A DNA stretch of 7,669 bases from Zoogloea sp044344315 (GTDB lineage: Bacteria > Pseudomonadota > Gammaproteobacteria > Burkholderiales > Rhodocyclaceae), in assembly GCF_044344315.1 (NCBI RefSeq), contig NZ_JBIJDC010000158.1, positions 1 to 7,669 of the forward strand, written 5' to 3'. A model generated the notes under the pieces. It did no database searches. It worked only from the letters and a program-made list of their open reading frames with translations, and had not been told where the DNA came from. The translations under genes and the position numbers were made by a program. Positions 6,079 to 7,669 of the stretch are shown here, piece by piece (the stretch's first letter is position 1; each line of letters starts with the position of its first letter).

Positions 6079-7320
6079 TCAGTGACCCACGCTCGCCGCG
6101 CCCTTTTCGCCGGTGAGGGCGTAGTTGCGGAAGCGGTCCATGGAGAAGCCGGTGATCAGCGGATGGGGGGTGTCGTTGACCAGGGTGTGGGCCATGGTCT
6201 TGCCGCACACCGGCGTGGCCTTGAAGCCCCAGGTGCCCCAGCCGGAATCCAGGTAGAAGCCTTCCACCGGGGTCTTGCCCATCACCGGGGCGAAGTCGGG
6301 GGTCATGTCGGCCATGCCGGCCCACTGGCGCATCACCTTGACGCCGGAGAGGAAGGGGAACATCTCCAGCATGTGGGTGCTGAGGCCTTCGACGAAGTCG
6401 AGGGTGGAGCGGGTGCCGTGCAGCTCGTAGGGGTCCAGGGAGGCGCCCATCACCAGCTCACCACGGGCCGACTGGCTGATATAGACGTGCAGGCTGCCGG
6501 ACACCAGGATGGGGTCGAGCCAGGGCTTGATGGGCTCGCTGACCATGGCCTGCAGGGGGTGGATGTAGATCGGCGTCTTGACGTCCACCATCTTGAGGAT
6601 GCGCGGGGTGGAGCCGGCCACCGCACACAGCACCTTGCCGGTGGAGATGTAGCCGCGGGAGGTCTTCACGCCCTTGACCTTGCCGGCCTGCACGTCGATG
6701 CCGAGCACTTCGGTCTGCTGGTGGATCTCCACGCCACGCTGGTCGGCGCCACGGCCGTAACCCCAGGCCACGGCGTCATGGCGGGCCACCGACCCCGGCG
6801 CGTGGTACAGGGCACCGAGGATGGGGGCGTGGCCGGCGCAGGACAGGTCGATCATCGGCGCGGCTTCCTTCACCACTTCCGGGCCGACCACTTCGGAGTT
6901 AACCCCGTAGTGCTTGTTCACCTCGGCACGCCAGCGCATGGTGCGCAGGGCGGAGTCGGTGTGGGCCAGGGTGAAGTGGCCGCGGTTGGCGTAGAACAGG
7001 TTCAGGTCGAAGTCGGTGGACAGGTCCTGCCACAGCTTCACCGACTCGTCGTAGAACTTGACGCCTTCGGGGGTCAGGTAGTTGGAGCGGATGATGGTGG
7101 TGTTGCGACCGGTGTTGCCGCCGCCGATGTAGCCCTTCTCGAGCACGCACACATTGGTGATGCCGTGCTCCTTGGCCAGGTAGTAGGCCGCGGCCAGGCC
7201 GTGGCCGCCGGCTCCGATGATGACCACGTCGTAGCTCGACTTGAGCTTCTCGTGGAAGGTGAACATCCGGGGCTCCGGATGTTTCTTGTTCAGCGCAAAG
7301 CGCAGCAGACGCCAGGGCAT
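6079..7320 (-). CDS. mgdA: N-methylglutamate dehydrogenase subunit A (sarcosine oxidase beta subunit-like flavoprotein, SoxB family)
   Basis: This 413-residue DAO/GlpO-type flavoprotein is the catalytic amine-oxidising subunit. It begins with a short basic extension, then the FAD Rossmann motif DVVIIGAGGHGLAAAYYLAK (31-50, GxGxxG at 36-41), then LEKGYIGGGNTGRNTTIIRSN (60-80), the typical SoxB flavin contact. H181 in VARHDAVAWGY (178-188) is the plausible histidine for covalent FMN known in tetrameric sarcosine oxidases; this alignment is from memory. The C-terminal GWGTWGFKATP (360-370) is the usual DAO-family flavin/substrate block. In the NMG pathway this subunit oxidises the N-methyl C-N bond of N-methylglutamate, giving glutamate and a one-carbon unit. 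TGAGGA lies 7 bases before the ATG, supporting this start. It is the promoter-proximal gene, preceded by an 80-bp leader and a large repeat array. Fold is certain; substrate is inferred from neighbours. Confidence 0.91.
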   Translation of the reverse strand: MPWRLLRFALNKKHPEPRMFTFHEKLKSSYDVVIIGAGGHGLAAAYYLAKEHGITNVCVLEKGYIGGGNTGRNTTIIRSNYLTPEGVKFYDESVKLWQDLSTDFDLNLFYANRGHFTLAHTDSALRTMRWRAEVNKHYGVNSEVVGPEVVKEAAPMIDLSCAGHAPILGALYHAPGSVARHDAVAWGYGRGADQRGVEIHQQTEVLGIDVQAGKVKGVKTSRGYISTGKVLCAVAGSTPRILKMVDVKTPIYIHPLQAMVSEPIKPWLDPILVSGSLHVYISQSARGELVMGASLDPYELHGTRSTLDFVEGLSTHMLEMFPFLSGVKVMRQWAGMADMTPDFAPVMGKTPVEGFYLDSGWGTWGFKATPVCGKTMAHTLVNDTPHPLITGFSMDRFRNYALTGEKGAASVGH

Positions 7321-7400
7321 TTTTGAGTCCTCAGGTAGCCATGCGGGAAACGGCCTGAGCCGCCCGCAGCACGGGGATGAAGGGCAAACCGGTGATCGCA
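7321..7400. other. Leader between the repeat array and mgdA; no clear promoter
   Basis: These 80 bp separate the mgdA ATG from the first repeat unit. Apart from the ribosome binding site I see no convincing -35/-10 pair, no sigma-54 -24/-12 element (a TTTGC is present but lacks the upstream GG at the right spacing) and no strong operator-like palindrome. The promoter is therefore either atypical or lies at or beyond the repeats. Confidence 0.5.
7328..7333 (-). promoter_or_regulatory. Ribosome binding site of mgdA
   Basis: TGAGGA on the minus strand, 7 bases before the ATG at 7320. It supports the 413-residue start over the internal Met19, which would cut off only the basic N-terminal extension. 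Confidence 0.65.
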
Positions 7401-7541
7401 GTCCGCGGGCGACTGAAGTCGCCCCTACGGGGGAAGGCTGCAGGCAACGTGGCGGGATCCGGCGCGTCGGTGGGGGCGCCCTGTAGGGGCGACTTCAGTC
7501 GCCCATCCGCACGTAATTCCAGGCGCCGGTCGCCGACCAGC
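7401..7541. repeat. Tandem repeat unit 1 (141 bp) with two inverted palindromes
   Basis: The unit starts GTCCGCGGGCGACTG and repeats with a period of exactly 141 bp. It contains palindrome GGGCGACTGAAGTCGCCC at 7407-7424 and its opposite-orientation form GGGCGACTTCAGTCGCCC at 7487-7504. These are flanked by CCCCTAC (7422-7428) and GTAGGGG (7483-7489), so the two form a larger inverted repeat around a spacer of about 54 bp. This is BIME-like architecture: paired REPs in opposed orientation plus a conserved linker and tail (including ACGTAATTCCAGGCGCCG at 7511-7528). Confidence 0.9.
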
Positions 7542-7669
7542 GTCCGCGGGCGACTGAAGTCGCCCCTACGGGGGAAGGCTGCAGGCAGCGTGGCGGGATC
7601 TGACGCGTCTGTGAGGGCGCCCTGTAGGGGCGACTTCAGTCGCCCATCCACACGTAATTCCAGGCGCCG
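7542..7669. repeat. Tandem repeat unit 2 (128 bp visible, cut by the window edge)
   Basis: This copy aligns base for base with 7401-7528 with six substitutions and no gaps. Its palindromes lie at 7548-7565 and 7628-7645. All six substitutions fall in the linker and tail, and both palindromes are identical to those in unit 1. The array may continue beyond the right edge. Confidence 0.9.

Noticed and set aside
2285..7320. True heterotetrameric sarcosine oxidase (soxBDAG)
   Set aside because: Subunit folds and order match, but adjacent gmaS and mgsA plus the altered delta-subunit motifs favour N-methylglutamate dehydrogenase. It cannot be fully excluded from sequence alone.
7331..7342. Minimal leader peptide (Met-Ala-Thr-stop) ending in the mgdA ribosome binding site
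   Set aside because: It has no ribosome binding site of its own, and a four-codon frame is expected by chance.
7321..7400. Sigma-54 or sigma-70 promoter for mgdA
   Set aside because: No element pair with acceptable sequence and spacing could be found by eye.
7331..7651. 106-codon minus-strand open frame across the repeat array
   Set aside because: The translation is a 47-residue repeat created because 141 bp is a multiple of three. It consists of the palindromic elements read through, and its last codons run into the mgdA ribosome binding site. No family resemblance and no good ribosome binding site.
7401..7669. Possible CRISPR array
   Set aside because: The units are 141-bp whole-unit tandem copies with internal palindromes. 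There are no short repeats separated by unique spacers, and no cas genes are in view.

Overview
The window is a GC-rich, single-direction gene block. All six genes lie on the minus strand and are transcribed from right to left. Protein architecture and neighbourhood identify it as most of an N-methylglutamate (NMG) pathway operon for methylated-amine use. In gene order from the promoter side it holds: an SoxB-like beta subunit (mgdA), an SoxD-like delta subunit (mgdB), an SoxA-like alpha subunit (mgdC), an SoxG-like gamma subunit (mgdD), a GS-fold gamma-glutamylmethylamide synthetase (gmaS), and the first 252 codons of a stand-alone class II glutamine amidotransferase (mgsA) that runs off the left edge. 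The soxBDAG-type gene order alone would suggest tetrameric sarcosine oxidase. The gmaS and amidotransferase genes directly downstream argue instead for N-methylglutamate dehydrogenase.

Working together (established pathway; assignment here inferred): GmaS joins methylamine to the gamma-carboxyl of glutamate using ATP. The N-methylglutamate synthase complex, of which MgsA is the amidotransferase subunit, converts the product to N-methylglutamate. MgdABCD oxidises N-methylglutamate back to glutamate, releasing the methyl carbon as formaldehyde or methylene-tetrahydrofolate. The remaining synthase subunits, mgsB and mgsC, would be expected just beyond the left edge.

Layout: 1-758 mgsA (partial); 759-919 a 161-bp gap with palindromic repeats; 920-2248 gmaS; 2285-2890 mgdD; 2887-5799 mgdC; 5796-6053 mgdB; 6079-7320 mgdA; 7321-7400 a short leader; 7401-7669 a tandem 141-bp repeat whose units each carry two inverted copies of an 18-bp palindrome. 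mgdB/mgdC and mgdC/mgdD overlap by ATGA and are probably translationally coupled. The same palindrome family sits in the gmaS-mgsA gap, the only large gap inside the gene block.

The organism is probably a high-GC proteobacterium. Very high third-position GC, strong Shine-Dalgarno sequences and REP/BIME-like palindromes fit a beta- or gammaproteobacterium, perhaps a Rhodocyclales-type methylotroph or facultative methylamine user. That placement is inference. No RNA genes, insertion sequences, CRISPR arrays or convincing promoters were found.
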